DNA of 64,000 nucleotides from Bifidobacterium mellis (GTDB lineage Bacteria; Actinomycetota; Actinomycetes; Actinomycetales; Bifidobacteriaceae), in the NCBI RefSeq assembly GCF_000967265.1, contig NZ_KQ033885.1, forward strand, positions 657,552-721,551, in the 5' to 3' direction. Shown here piece after piece: positions 47,749-57,860 of the stretch. Position numbers and translations under genes: made by a program. Position 1 is the first letter of the stretch, and each line of letters opens with the position of its first letter. The notes below the pieces were generated by a model. It worked only from the letters and a program-made list of their open reading frames with translations, ran no database searches and was not told where the DNA came from.

Positions 47749-50106
47749 ATGGTGGCGAAAAAGCCTGAAAAGGGAAAGTCCTATGGTGCCGGCAGTCTGA
47801 CGGTCCTGGATGGCCTGGACGCAGTGCGCAAACGTCCAGGCATGTACATCGGGACCACGGACAGCCAGGGGCTCATGCACTGCCTTTGGGAGATCATCGA
47901 CAACGCCGTGGACGAGGCCCTAGCCGGCCAGTGCGACCACATCAAGGTCATTCTGCACAAGGACGGCTCCATCGAGGTGGACGACAACGGCCGAGGCATC
48001 CCCGTCGATATTGAGCCTCGAACCGGGCTGACCGGCGTGGAGGTGGTCCTGACCAAGCTTCACGCGGGCGCCAAGTTCGGCAACTCCTCCTACACGGCCG
48101 TGGGCGGCCTGCACGGCGTGGGCTCTTCGGTGGTCAACGCCCTGAGCTCCCGACTGGACGTGGAGGTGGACAGGGACGGCAAGACCCACCGGATGCGCTT
48201 CCACCAGGGCCATCCAGGCACCTACCAGGACCCAGATCCGGAGCGGCCCTCGCCTGACTCGCCCTTCAAGCGCACCAGGAAAAACCGGCCTACACCCCTG
48301 GAAGTAGTGGGCAGCGTGCCCAAGTCCCGGACCGGGACCAGGGTGCGCTACTGGGCCGACCCGGAAATCTTCAACCCCACGGCCCGGTTCAGCTACGCCC
48401 AGCTGATCGACCGGGTGCGCCAGACCAGTTTCCTGGTGCCCGGCCTCAAGATCACCGTGATTGACGACCGCATCCCCGCCACAGGAAGCGCCGAACAGGA
48501 CCTGCGCCTGGAGGTTGACGGCGAATCCGCTGCGGAGCCGGACAATCAGAACGTCCAGGACGATCAGGAAAACCTTCATGGATCTTCCAACAGGGACGAT
48601 CTCTCTGAAGAAGGCACCGAAGGCGAACGTGCCGAGGACGCGCAGCCGGATGATGCCGACCTTTCGGCCACCGAGCGGGCCGACCGGGCCATGCTGCAGC
48701 CGGAGGACGAGTCCGGCCATCAGCGCGTGGAGGAGTTCCTGCACACCGGCGGGGTGACGGACTTCGTGGACTTCCTGTCCAAGGGCGAGCCGGTCAGCGA
48801 CATCTGGCGGATCAGCGGCCAGGACACCTACCAGGAGGAGACCCAGCGGGTGGGCTCGGACGGTGAGTTGCACGCCGAGCAGGTGGAACGCGTCTGCGGG
48901 GTGGATATCGCCCTGCGCTGGGTCAACGATTACGATTCAGTCGTTCGCAGCTTTGTCAATGTGGTGGAGACGCCCGGCGGAGGCATGCATGTGGACGGGT
49001 TCATGAACGCCATGACCCGCCAGGTGCGCAAGGCCGTGGAGGCCAACGCCCGCCGCCTCAAGGTCAACCTCAAGGATTCCCACACCAAGGTGGAGCGAGA
49101 CGATGTCCTGGCCGGGCTGGTGGCCGTGGTCACCGTGCGTATCGCCGAGCCGCAGTTCCAGGGCCAGACCAAGGACGTGTTGGGTACGGCCCAGGTCAAG
49201 CCCATCGTCACCCGGATGACCGACGACCAGTTCGGCCAGATGATCAGCGGCTCCAAGCGCGGCTTCAAGGAGCAGTCCGGCCAGGTGCTGGAGAAGATCG
49301 TCGGCGAGATGCACGCCCGCGTCCAGGCACGCAAGACCAAGGAGGTCACCAGGCGCAAGAACGCCCTGGAGTCGGCCTCCATGCCCTCCAAGCTCTCGGA
49401 TTCCATGCCCGGCAACGACGACATCGCCGAGCTGTTCATCGTCGAGGGCGACTCCGCCCTGGGTACGGCCAAGGCAGCCCGAAACTCCACGTTCCAGGCC
49501 CTGCTGCCCATCCGAGGCAAGATCCTCAACGTGCAGAAGGCCTCCCTGTCCCAGATGCTGACCAACAAGGAGTGCGCCTCCATCATCCAGGTGGTCGGCG
49601 CCGGCTCGGGGGCCAGCTTCGACATCGACCAGGCCCGCTACAACAAGGTCATCATGATGACCGATGCCGACGTGGACGGTGCCCACATCCGCATCCTGCT
49701 GCTGACCCTCTTCTACCGCTACATGCGGCCCTTGATCGAGAACGGGCGGGTCTACGCTGCCGTGCCGCCCCTGCATCGAATCGCGCTTGCAGGCAAGAAC
49801 AAGGGGAAGTTCATCTACACCTATTCGGACGATGAGCTGGAGGGCAAGCTGGCCGACCTGCGGGCCAAGCACATCGACTACAATCCCGATGTGCAGCGCT
49901 ACAAGGGTCTGGGCGAGATGGACGCCGACCAGCTGGCCGACACCACCATGGATCCCCGGACCCGCATGTTGCGCCGCATCCGCATGGAGGATGCCGCTCA
50001 GGCGGCCGGCATCTTTCCCCTGCTCATGGGCGACGACGTGCCGCCCCGCAAGCAGTTCATCGTGGACAATGCCGACGACTTCGACCGGAGCAAGATCGAC
50101 ACCTGA
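47749..50106 (+). CDS. parE: DNA topoisomerase IV subunit B (gyrase B-like) with an acidic insertion
   Basis: 785-aa ATPase subunit that drives decatenation with ParC. GHKL motifs EIIDNAVDEA (N52), DDNGRGIPV and GGLHGVGSSVVNALS; TOPRIM motifs ELFIVEGDSALG and MTDADVDGAHIR; C-terminal RYKGLGEMDADQLADTTMDP. Between the ATPase and transducer domains an extra 80 or so residues (about 246-325) are rich in Asp/Glu/Gln/Asn. Its partner is encoded 5 kb downstream on the other strand. GyrB was considered, but the pairing with the nearby ParC-like gene and location after sigA favour ParE. Confidence 0.9.
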   Translation: MVAKKPEKGKSYGAGSLTVLDGLDAVRKRPGMYIGTTDSQGLMHCLWEIIDNAVDEALAGQCDHIKVILHKDGSIEVDDNGRGIPVDIEPRTGLTGVEVVLTKLHAGAKFGNSSYTAVGGLHGVGSSVVNALSSRLDVEVDRDGKTHRMRFHQGHPGTYQDPDPERPSPDSPFKRTRKNRPTPLEVVGSVPKSRTGTRVRYWADPEIFNPTARFSYAQLIDRVRQTSFLVPGLKITVIDDRIPATGSAEQDLRLEVDGESAAEPDNQNVQDDQENLHGSSNRDDLSEEGTEGERAEDAQPDDADLSATERADRAMLQPEDESGHQRVEEFLHTGGVTDFVDFLSKGEPVSDIWRISGQDTYQEETQRVGSDGELHAEQVERVCGVDIALRWVNDYDSVVRSFVNVVETPGGGMHVDGFMNAMTRQVRKAVEANARRLKVNLKDSHTKVERDDVLAGLVAVVTVRIAEPQFQGQTKDVLGTAQVKPIVTRMTDDQFGQMISGSKRGFKEQSGQVLEKIVGEMHARVQARKTKEVTRRKNALESASMPSKLSDSMPGNDDIAELFIVEGDSALGTAKAARNSTFQALLPIRGKILNVQKASLSQMLTNKECASIIQVVGAGSGASFDIDQARYNKVIMMTDADVDGAHIRILLLTLFYRYMRPLIENGRVYAAVPPLHRIALAGKNKGKFIYTYSDDELEGKLADLRAKHIDYNPDVQRYKGLGEMDADQLADTTMDPRTRMLRRIRMEDAAQAAGIFPLLMGDDVPPRKQFIVDNADDFDRSKIDT

Positions 50107-50154
50107 TCGACCTTCAGCAAGGCCCAAAGGGACGGGGAGAGGAGTGTGACGCAT

Positions 50155-53100
50155 ATGGGCGATCCCTTAGATAATTTCTCCCCGCAGACGGCCGGCTGGT
50201 TCCGCCAGGCCTTTCCCGACGGGCCCACGCCGACCCAGATGCAGGCCTGGCCGGCCATCCGCTCAGGCGGTGATGCACTGATCATTTCGCCCACCGGGTC
50301 AGGCAAGACCCTGGCTGCCTTTCTTTGGGCCATCGACGAGCTCATGACCATGCCTCGGCGCTCCCGGAAGCCTGGGGTCGCCGTGCTTTACATTTCGCCC
50401 ATGAAGGCCCTGGGGACGGATGTGGCCCGCAACCTGCAGGCTCCGCTGGACGGTATAGCCGAGCGATTCGAACAGCAGGGACGCAAAGCGCCCAAGGTCC
50501 GGACCGGCATCCGTACCGGGGACACCGACGCCCGCGGCCGCAGGGTCCTGGCCGCCCATCCCCCGGATATTCTGGTCACCACCCCTGAATCCCTCTATCT
50601 GATGCTGACCTCCAAGGCAGCCAGCACGTTGAAGAATGTGCAGACCGTTATTGTGGACGAAATCCACGTTCTGGCGGGCAACAAGCGCGGGGCTCATCTG
50701 GCCCTGAGCCTGGAGCGGCTGGACGATCTGGTTGGACAGCCCGTGCAGCGGATCGGCCTGTCGGCCACGGTACGGCCGCCCGAACAGGTGGCACGTTTTC
50801 TAGGCGGCAGCCGTCCGGTCAGCCTGATCCAGCCCAAGTCGTCCACGGCCATGGACCTGCGGCTGATCGAGCCCTTGGAGGACATGGGCGATCTGGCTGC
50901 ACCGCCCGGCGAATCCGGCCAGAAGGGTCAGGAGGGCGACCAAAGAAGCGGATCCATCTGGCCAGCCGTCGAACGGGCCATTCTGGACCAGGTCCTGTCC
51001 CACCACACCACCCTGGTCTTCGTCAACTCGAGAGGTCTTGCCGAGCGTCTGACCGCCCGGCTGAATGACCTGCACCAGTCCGATCTGCAAGCGCCCAACC
51101 ACCGTAGGCGAGGCAGCAGTGGGCAGGACCAGCCAGGTCTGTGCCCTGAAACAGACCGGACCACGGGCAGGGTTGTGCAGGCCTGGGAGCCAGCCCACTA
51201 CGATTCGGCCACCGGGTCCACCTCCGAGAGAACATCCGGCCAGCCTGTCGACCAACCCATTGCCATGGCCCACCATGGTTCGGTGTCCAAGGGGCGCCGC
51301 CGCCAGGTGGAGGACGACCTCAAGGCCGGCAGACTGCGGTGCGTGGTGGCCACCTCCAGCCTTGAGCTGGGCATCGATATGGGTTCGGTCGATCTGGTCA
51401 TCCAGGTCAACGCCCCGCTGTCGACCGCCTCAGGGCTGCAGCGGGTGGGCAGAGCCGACCATCAAGTGGGACGGGTATCGCAGGCCAGGCTTTTTCCCCT
51501 GACCCGCGGGCAGATCCTGGAGTGCACGGCCAGCATGGAAAGCATGGTCCAGGGCGACATCGAACCCACCGTCATGCCCGGTAACCCCTTGGATGTTCTG
51601 GCCCAGCAGACGGTGGCCGCGGCCGCCATGGGGCCACTCAAGGAGGGGGACTGGCTGGCCACGGTCAGACGGGCCGCGCCCTTCGCCCACCTGGACCAGC
51701 AGGTCTACCGGGCGGTGCTGGGCATGCTCAGCGGGGCCTACACCTCCCAGGACTTCACCGCCTTCCGCCCCATCCTGGTCTGGGACCACCAGACCGGCAC
51801 CCTGACGGCCCGCCCTGGTGCACAACGACTGGCAGTGACCTCAGGAGGCACTATCCCCGACCGTGGCTCCTACAGTGTGGTCATGCCCTCCGAGGCCGCC
51901 GGCGGCAAGCCCCGCCGAGTGGGGGAGCTGGACGAGGAGATGGTCTACGAGTCCCGCAAGGGGGACGTGATCACCCTGGGCACCACCTCTTGGAGAATCC
52001 AGCAGATCACCCGCGACCGTGTGGTGGTGGTGCCCGCCCCGGGACGCTCGGCCAGGCTGCCCTTCTGGCACGGGGAGGGCAACGGCCGTGACCCCGCCTT
52101 CAGCCGTCGTCTGGGCAGGCTCGCCAGGGAACTGTCACAGGGCCTTATACCGGCGGTCCAGACTGCCTCCGGTCGACCAGGCTTCACTCGACCCGTCTGT
52201 TCTCGTCTGTTGGAGGACGGCCTGGACCGTCCTGCCATCAACAATCTGGCCACCTTTCTGGCCGAGCAGCAGGCCTCCACCGGCCGGGTGCCCGACGACC
52301 GGCATCTGGTGGTCGAGCGCTGCCCCAACGAGGAGGGCGACCTGAGGCTGATCCTCCATTCGCCGTATGGTCGCAGGGTCAACGAGCCCTGGGCCCTGGC
52401 CATAGCCGCCCGGCTCTCCCGCGAGCGCGGCTACGACGGTTCCGTCTGGGCTGGGGAGGATGGCATCGTCGTGCAGATCCCGGGCACCGATGCCTTCCTG
52501 GAAGATCAGCGGATATTCGGATTCACCCCCGATCAGGTGGAGCGCGAGGTCCGACGGCATCTGGTTGGCTCTGCGCTCTTCCAGGCCCGTTTCCGCCAGT
52601 GCGCAGCCCGCTCGCTCTACATGCCCAGGATGGAGCCGGGCCGCAGGGTTCCGCTCTGGCAGCAGCGTCTGCGGGCCTCCCGTCTGCTGGACGCGGCCCT
52701 GAAGGAGGATGACTTTCCCCTGGTTCTGGAGACCATGCGCGAGTGCCTGCAGGATGTCTACGACATGCCTGCCCTGCGCGAGCTCATGGCCGACCTGGAG
52801 CAGGGGAGCGTCCGTCTGGTCCCGGCCTCCACCAAGACCCCCTCACCCATGGCCTCAGGACTGCTCTTCGGCTACCTGGGCACCTTCATGTACCAGTACG
52901 ACATGCCCAAGGCCGAGCGCGACGCCGCCATGCTGGCCATCGACTCCGACCTGCTGGAGCAGATGGTCGGCCAGGTGGACATGGCTGACCTTCTGGACCA
53001 GGAGACCGTCGACCAGGTGACCGCGGATTTGCAGCGGCTTTCGCCCAGGACCCGGGCCAGGGGTGCCGAAGGACTGGCCGACCTCTTGCGCACCCTGGGC

Positions 53101-55104
53101 CCCATGGACCTGGCCGGGATTCGTCGGCGCATGCGCGGTCAGGAGGACGAATCGGTGACGGAGGCACAGGTCCGGGCCATGCTGGATGAGCTGCAGGCCC
53201 AGTCCAGGGTGGTCCAGGTCAGACTGGGCGCTCGTGACTGCTGGGTATGGGCCGGTCAGGCGGGGCGGCTGACGGCGGTCCTGGGGCCCGGCATCATCCA
53301 TCCATCCGCCCAGCCGACAAAGCAATCTGAATCGGACAGCGAGGCCTTCGACCAGCTGGTCAGGCAATATGCTGCAGTCCATGGGCCGTTCACCACCCAG
53401 GACCTGGCCGGCCGCCTGGGTCTGGGCAGTGCGCTCTTGGAGGACAGACTGCGTTCCCTGGTCGCACGCGAGCTGCTCATGACCGGTGTCTTCCCCCGTC
53501 CTGACCTGAGTGCCTATGGCGAGCCCGGATGGGAGGGAGGCGAACCCTGCCGAGGATGGCTGGATCCAGGGGTCTTCCGTCGGCTGCGCTCGCGGTCCCT
53601 GGCCAAGGCCAGCAAGGCCGCCAGCCCCGTTCCCGGCCATGTCTACAGCGACTTTCTCCTTCACCGGCAGGGTCTGGCACCCCTTGGCCAGGAGCCGTTG
53701 ATGGGCACCGAGGGACTGCTGGAGGTGGTTGCGCAGCTGGAAGGACTGAATCTGCCGCCCGCGCTCTGGGAGTCGGCCATCTTCCCGGCCAGGGTGCGTG
53801 ATTACGGTCCCGCATTGATGGACGATCTGCTGGCCTCGGGCCAGGTGGTCTGGGTGGGGTCCGACCAGGGGGAGGGTCCGCTGGGCGCCATGACCTTTTA
53901 TCTTGCCGAGGACCTGGATGGGGAGCTTCCGACACAATCCAGCGGTTCTCCGTCGGTCACGGATGAGGCCGGCAAATCGAGCAACCCGGGCAACGGGGGC
54001 GATATGGAAGAGACCCTGCTGGATGTTCTGGCTGATGGGGGAGCCTACCGCTTCGATCGCCTTCTGCGTGCCTGTGCCGGCCGGGGCGGGGATGACATTG
54101 GGTCCCCTGATTCCCAGGCCCCCGATCAGGAGGCCATGGCCCGGTCGCTCTGGGTGCTGGTTAGACGTGGACTGGTCACCAACGCCTCCCTGGCTCCGGT
54201 CCGGCGGCTGGTCCGAGGATCGGAACCGCAACGCTCGGGTAGGACCCGCCGTTTACCCCATGGACTGCGTGGACGCGGCAGGCCCTTGGGTCGCGCAGCC
54301 TTGACGCGTGTGGCCGGCTCATCAGCGCTGTCAGCGGCGATGGAGGGGTTCTGGACTCTGGTTGCGGATGAGGGCGGAGCGGCAGAAGTTGCAGCGGGAA
54401 CTGGCATGACCGATTCGAGCGACAGATCCAGAGGCGGCCAGGACGATGACCGGCAGCGGACCGTCCGCCTGGTCCACGAGGAGCGAGCCGTCCTGGACCG
54501 CTATGGGCTCCTGGCCCCGGTCCTGCCCGAAGTGCGGACCCTGCCCGGCGGATTCTCGGCCCTCTATCAGGTCTGCAGACGCATGGAGGAGGCCGGCCAG
54601 CTGACGCGTGGGGTCATCGTCGACGGTTTCGGCGGCGCCCAGTTCGCCCCGCGGGAGGTGATCGACCAGCTCAGGGGCTTCCAAGAGGATGATCGCAATG
54701 ATGACGGTGAAGGCGGATCGGGGCAGCGAACTGCCGAACCTGTGGTCATGGACGTGACCGATCCAGCCAACCTCTATGGCACGGCCCTTGCCTGGCCGAC
54801 CACATCAGGGGATGCCGGCGGCCGGCCCGTTCGGCGGATGGGGAACCTCCTGGTGCAGAATCGAGGCCGCGCCCTGGTCTATGCGGCACCCAAGGGTCAT
54901 CATCTCCTGGTCTTCGGTCATCCCGAGCGTGGATTGCTGGAGGCCGCCTTCGCCCAGCTGGCCTCATGGCTGAGGCGGGGCGGGCAGGGACGCATCCTCT
55001 TCAGTGATGCCAATGGCCGGCCCCTGACCATGCGCGAATCGGTGGGCATGGCCCTGGCCGCCGCCGGATTCACGGCCGGGCCGGGCGGCATGGCCCTCTA
55101 CTGA
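50155..55104 (+). CDS. lhr: Lhr-family ATP-dependent helicase
   Basis: About 1,649 aa, a very large superfamily-2 3'-5' helicase linked to DNA repair. Motif I SPTGSGKT, motif II DEIH (VIVDEIHVLAGNKRGAH), motif III LSATVRPPEQ, motif VI region LQRVGRADHQVG. The Lhr-specific winged-helix and beta-barrel regions follow (PEGxxY-like segments, RVLxxLxxxG type C-terminus). A low-complexity insertion lies between motifs III and IV (HRRRGSSGQDQPG and nearby). ATG 50155 is preferred over GTG 50146, which lies only 2 nt after AGGAG. Converges with parC. Confidence 0.92.
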   Translation: MGDPLDNFSPQTAGWFRQAFPDGPTPTQMQAWPAIRSGGDALIISPTGSGKTLAAFLWAIDELMTMPRRSRKPGVAVLYISPMKALGTDVARNLQAPLDGIAERFEQQGRKAPKVRTGIRTGDTDARGRRVLAAHPPDILVTTPESLYLMLTSKAASTLKNVQTVIVDEIHVLAGNKRGAHLALSLERLDDLVGQPVQRIGLSATVRPPEQVARFLGGSRPVSLIQPKSSTAMDLRLIEPLEDMGDLAAPPGESGQKGQEGDQRSGSIWPAVERAILDQVLSHHTTLVFVNSRGLAERLTARLNDLHQSDLQAPNHRRRGSSGQDQPGLCPETDRTTGRVVQAWEPAHYDSATGSTSERTSGQPVDQPIAMAHHGSVSKGRRRQVEDDLKAGRLRCVVATSSLELGIDMGSVDLVIQVNAPLSTASGLQRVGRADHQVGRVSQARLFPLTRGQILECTASMESMVQGDIEPTVMPGNPLDVLAQQTVAAAAMGPLKEGDWLATVRRAAPFAHLDQQVYRAVLGMLSGAYTSQDFTAFRPILVWDHQTGTLTARPGAQRLAVTSGGTIPDRGSYSVVMPSEAAGGKPRRVGELDEEMVYESRKGDVITLGTTSWRIQQITRDRVVVVPAPGRSARLPFWHGEGNGRDPAFSRRLGRLARELSQGLIPAVQTASGRPGFTRPVCSRLLEDGLDRPAINNLATFLAEQQASTGRVPDDRHLVVERCPNEEGDLRLILHSPYGRRVNEPWALAIAARLSRERGYDGSVWAGEDGIVVQIPGTDAFLEDQRIFGFTPDQVEREVRRHLVGSALFQARFRQCAARSLYMPRMEPGRRVPLWQQRLRASRLLDAALKEDDFPLVLETMRECLQDVYDMPALRELMADLEQGSVRLVPASTKTPSPMASGLLFGYLGTFMYQYDMPKAERDAAMLAIDSDLLEQMVGQVDMADLLDQETVDQVTADLQRLSPRTRARGAEGLADLLRTLGPMDLAGIRRRMRGQEDESVTEAQVRAMLDELQAQSRVVQVRLGARDCWVWAGQAGRLTAVLGPGIIHPSAQPTKQSESDSEAFDQLVRQYAAVHGPFTTQDLAGRLGLGSALLEDRLRSLVARELLMTGVFPRPDLSAYGEPGWEGGEPCRGWLDPGVFRRLRSRSLAKASKAASPVPGHVYSDFLLHRQGLAPLGQEPLMGTEGLLEVVAQLEGLNLPPALWESAIFPARVRDYGPALMDDLLASGQVVWVGSDQGEGPLGAMTFYLAEDLDGELPTQSSGSPSVTDEAGKSSNPGNGGDMEETLLDVLADGGAYRFDRLLRACAGRGGDDIGSPDSQAPDQEAMARSLWVLVRRGLVTNASLAPVRRLVRGSEPQRSGRTRRLPHGLRGRGRPLGRAALTRVAGSSALSAAMEGFWTLVADEGGAAEVAAGTGMTDSSDRSRGGQDDDRQRTVRLVHEERAVLDRYGLLAPVLPEVRTLPGGFSALYQVCRRMEEAGQLTRGVIVDGFGGAQFAPREVIDQLRGFQEDDRNDDGEGGSGQRTAEPVVMDVTDPANLYGTALAWPTTSGDAGGRPVRRMGNLLVQNRGRALVYAAPKGHHLLVFGHPERGLLEAAFAQLASWLRRGGQGRILFSDANGRPLTMRESVGMALAAAGFTAGPGGMALY

Positions 55105-55121
55105 GTCTGTGCCGAGCGCCC

Positions 55122-57755
55122 TCAGGCCACGAAGGCGATGGGCGCTGCCAGCTCCTGGCCGGAGGCATCCCGGCGCATGTCCACGTCGGGCAGTTCGACC
55201 GGAGAACCGGCGGCGGTGCTGGCGTGCAGGGGCCAAGCACCTACCCGTGCCAGCAGGAGGGTGTCCTGACCCTTGAGGAAGCGTTGGGAGCGCACGCCAC
55301 CCGTGCCGCGGCCCTTGACCGGATACATCTCCAACGGGGTCAGCTTGCCCGACCCGTTCTCGGTGCCTGGAAGGGCCTCGGAGTCGCCGGCCACGGTCAG
55401 AACCACGGCCCCGGCCTGGGTGCTCATGCCATCCTCGCCGGTCTCCTGGTAGGTCCAGCCGATCTCCCCGGCCGGCACGACCGCGAAGGTGGCGACCTGG
55501 CAGCCCTGGGCCAGACGGATGCCGGCCATGCCTGCCGCATTGCGGCCCTGGGGTCGGACCTTGTCCCCGGTGAAGGTCAACAGGCTGGCATCCGAGGAGA
55601 TGAACACCATGCGGTCCCCGTCCTGGCAGGGGGCTGCGAAGACCACTTGGTCGCCATCCTTCAGATCGATGACCGACCAGGAGTCCATGGTGGTAGGGGA
55701 TTCGCGGTTCCAGCGCTTGACCGTGCCCAGTCGGGTGCCCAGGGCCAGGGGCCGGGAGTCGGCCATGTCGATGACGGTGACGGCGTGCTCGTCGGCCTGT
55801 GGCTCGGTGCTGGTGGTCCCGCCCAGGAGTTCGTCGGCCACGATGCCACCGCTCAGGTTGGGGTTGGCGGTGGCCGGGATCAGCGGCAGGTCGGCCACTG
55901 GGGCCGTGATCAGCCGTCCAGCCGTGGTGACCAGGCCATAGGTGGCCAGGGTGGTGGTGGCGAATATGGCGAGGATCTGGTCGTCATGCCCCCGGTCCTG
56001 GTTGCGCGGCCGGGACCGCCAGGCATCCAAGGCGCCCGGGGTGCTTCGTGCCAAGAGCCCTGTGGCGCTCATCATGACCGTACAGGGTTTGTCCTCCATG
56101 TGCAGGTCGCCCCCGTCACCGCCACGGCTGGTTCCTCCGCTGGCCAGCAGTGCACCCTGGGAGCCAGCACCGATCTTTCCGGAGGTCTGCCGAGCGGTCT
56201 GCCGATCGCCGGCTGCCGACTGCACGGGGGCCAGGTCGCCGGAAGGCTCCTGGTCCAGGATGACCGTGCGTCTGGGCGTGCCCCACTGGGCCACCGCCTG
56301 ATCCATCTCCTGGATGACCACCCGGTCCAGCTCGGCCGAAGAGCCCAGAATCCGCTCCAGCTCCTCCAGCTGCTTGTTGAGGTCGTCTCGCTCGCCCTCC
56401 AGCTCGATCCGGCTCATCTTGGTCAGCCGCCGCAGCCGCAGGTCAAGAATGTACTGGGCCTGGGTCTGATCCAGGTCGAAGACCGCCATCAGCCTGGTCT
56501 TGGCCGCATCCGCGTCGTCCGAGCTGCGGATGACCTGGATGACCTCGTCGATGTCGACCAGGGCCAGCAGGAGCCCCTCGACCAGGTGCAGACGCTCCAG
56601 GGCCTTCTTGCGGCGGAACTCGCTGCGCCGATGGATGACCGTGCGCCGGTGCTCCACCCAGACCTCCAGCAGCTCCTTGAGCCCCATGGTTCTGGGCCGT
56701 CCGTGGACCAGGGCCACGTTGTTGATGGTGAAGGAGTCCTCCAGCGGCGTGTACTTGAAGAGCTTGCCCAGGACCTTAGCCGGGTCGAATCCCGTCTTGA
56801 TCTCGATGACCAGGCGGGTCCCGTTGTGCCGGTCGGTCAGGTCGATGGCGCTGGAGATGCCCTCCAGCTTGTGGTTGCGCACCCCCTCGGAGATGCGTTC
56901 CAGAACCCGCTCGGGGCCCACCATGAAGGGCAGCTCGGTGACCACGATGGCCTTCTTGCGGGCGGTCACGTTCTCCAGGTGGGTGACGGACCTGGTCACG
57001 AAGGCCCCCCGGCCGTGCTCGTAGGCCTTGCGGATACCGTCCCTTCCCACGATGATTCCGCCGCCGGGCAGATCCGGACCGGGCACGTAGCGCATGAGCT
57101 CGTCCAGGCTTGCGTCCGGGTGGGCCATCAGATACTTGGCCGCGGCCACCACCTCGCCCAGGTTGTGGGTGATCATGTTGGTGGCCATGCCCACGGCGAT
57201 GCCCGAGGCCCCGTTGACCAGCAGGTTGGGGATGGCCGAGGGCAGGACCTGGGGTTCCTTGAGCTTGTTGTCGTAGTTGGGGGAGAAGTCCACCGTGTCC
57301 TGGTCGATGTCGGCGTTCATGCCCAGGGCCGCCGGGGCCAGCCTGGCCTCGGTGTAGCGGGAGGCCGCCGGTCCGTCGTCCAGGGATCCGAAGTTGCCGT
57401 GGCCGTCGACCAGGGGAAGGCGCATGGCGAAGGGCTGGGCCAGGCGGACCATGGCCTCGTAGATGGATGAGTCGCCATGGGGGTGCAGCTTGCCCATGAC
57501 CTCGCCCACGGCCCTGGCCGATTTCATGTAGGGGCGGTCGGGATTGAGGTTCATCTGGCCCATCTGGTAGATGATCCGCCGCTGGACCGGTTTGAGTCCG
57601 TCGCGGGCGTCGGGCAGGGCCCTGGCGTAGATAACCGAGTAGGCGTATTCCAGGAAGGACTTGCTCATCTCCTCGTTCAGGGGGGTTTCGACGATGTGCT
57701 CCTTGACCTGCCGGGGGTCGTACCCCGCCGCCTTGCTCCTGCGATGAGTTGCCAT
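55122..57755 (-). CDS. parC: DNA topoisomerase IV subunit A
   Basis: 877-aa DNA cleavage subunit. Catalytic Tyr134 in [10 protein letters not shown]; quinolone-region [10 protein letters not shown] with Ser96 and Glu100, i.e. the susceptible-type residues. The coiled-coil gate ([19 protein letters not shown]) and C-terminal six-bladed propeller with repeated G-R-L-I/K-R segments follow. A glycine/serine-rich insertion (about residues 525-585) interrupts the start of the propeller. GGAGCAGGAGC precedes the ATG at 57755. Converges with lhr, 17 bp between stops. Confidence 0.92.
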   Translation of the reverse strand: MATHRRSKAAGYDPRQVKEHIVETPLNEEMSKSFLEYAYSVIYARALPDARDGLKPVQRRIIYQMGQMNLNPDRPYMKSARAVGEVMGKLHPHGDSSIYEAMVRLAQPFAMRLPLVDGHGNFGSLDDGPAASRYTEARLAPAALGMNADIDQDTVDFSPNYDNKLKEPQVLPSAIPNLLVNGASGIAVGMATNMITHNLGEVVAAAKYLMAHPDASLDELMRYVPGPDLPGGGIIVGRDGIRKAYEHGRGAFVTRSVTHLENVTARKKAIVVTELPFMVGPERVLERISEGVRNHKLEGISSAIDLTDRHNGTRLVIEIKTGFDPAKVLGKLFKYTPLEDSFTINNVALVHGRPRTMGLKELLEVWVEHRRTVIHRRSEFRRKKALERLHLVEGLLLALVDIDEVIQVIRSSDDADAAKTRLMAVFDLDQTQAQYILDLRLRRLTKMSRIELEGERDDLNKQLEELERILGSSAELDRVVIQEMDQAVAQWGTPRRTVILDQEPSGDLAPVQSAAGDRQTARQTSGKIGAGSQGALLASGGTSRGGDGGDLHMEDKPCTVMMSATGLLARSTPGALDAWRSRPRNQDRGHDDQILAIFATTTLATYGLVTTAGRLITAPVADLPLIPATANPNLSGGIVADELLGGTTSTEPQADEHAVTVIDMADSRPLALGTRLGTVKRWNRESPTTMDSWSVIDLKDGDQVVFAAPCQDGDRMVFISSDASLLTFTGDKVRPQGRNAAGMAGIRLAQGCQVATFAVVPAGEIGWTYQETGEDGMSTQAGAVVLTVAGDSEALPGTENGSGKLTPLEMYPVKGRGTGGVRSQRFLKGQDTLLLARVGAWPLHASTAAGSPVELPDVDMRRDASGQELAAPIAFVA

Positions 57756-57860
57756 GCTCCAGCTCCTGCTCCTTCACGTTCCGCCTTATGATAACCGGAC
57801 GGCTTGCCAAAGCATCCGCGGCGGGGATGCAGTGTCGGCCTGGGGTCTGACCGTGCTTGA

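Noticed and set aside
55224-57470. A 748-codon plus-strand open frame across parC
   Set aside because: Opposite strand of the intact ParC gene; composition is shadow-type with no domains.
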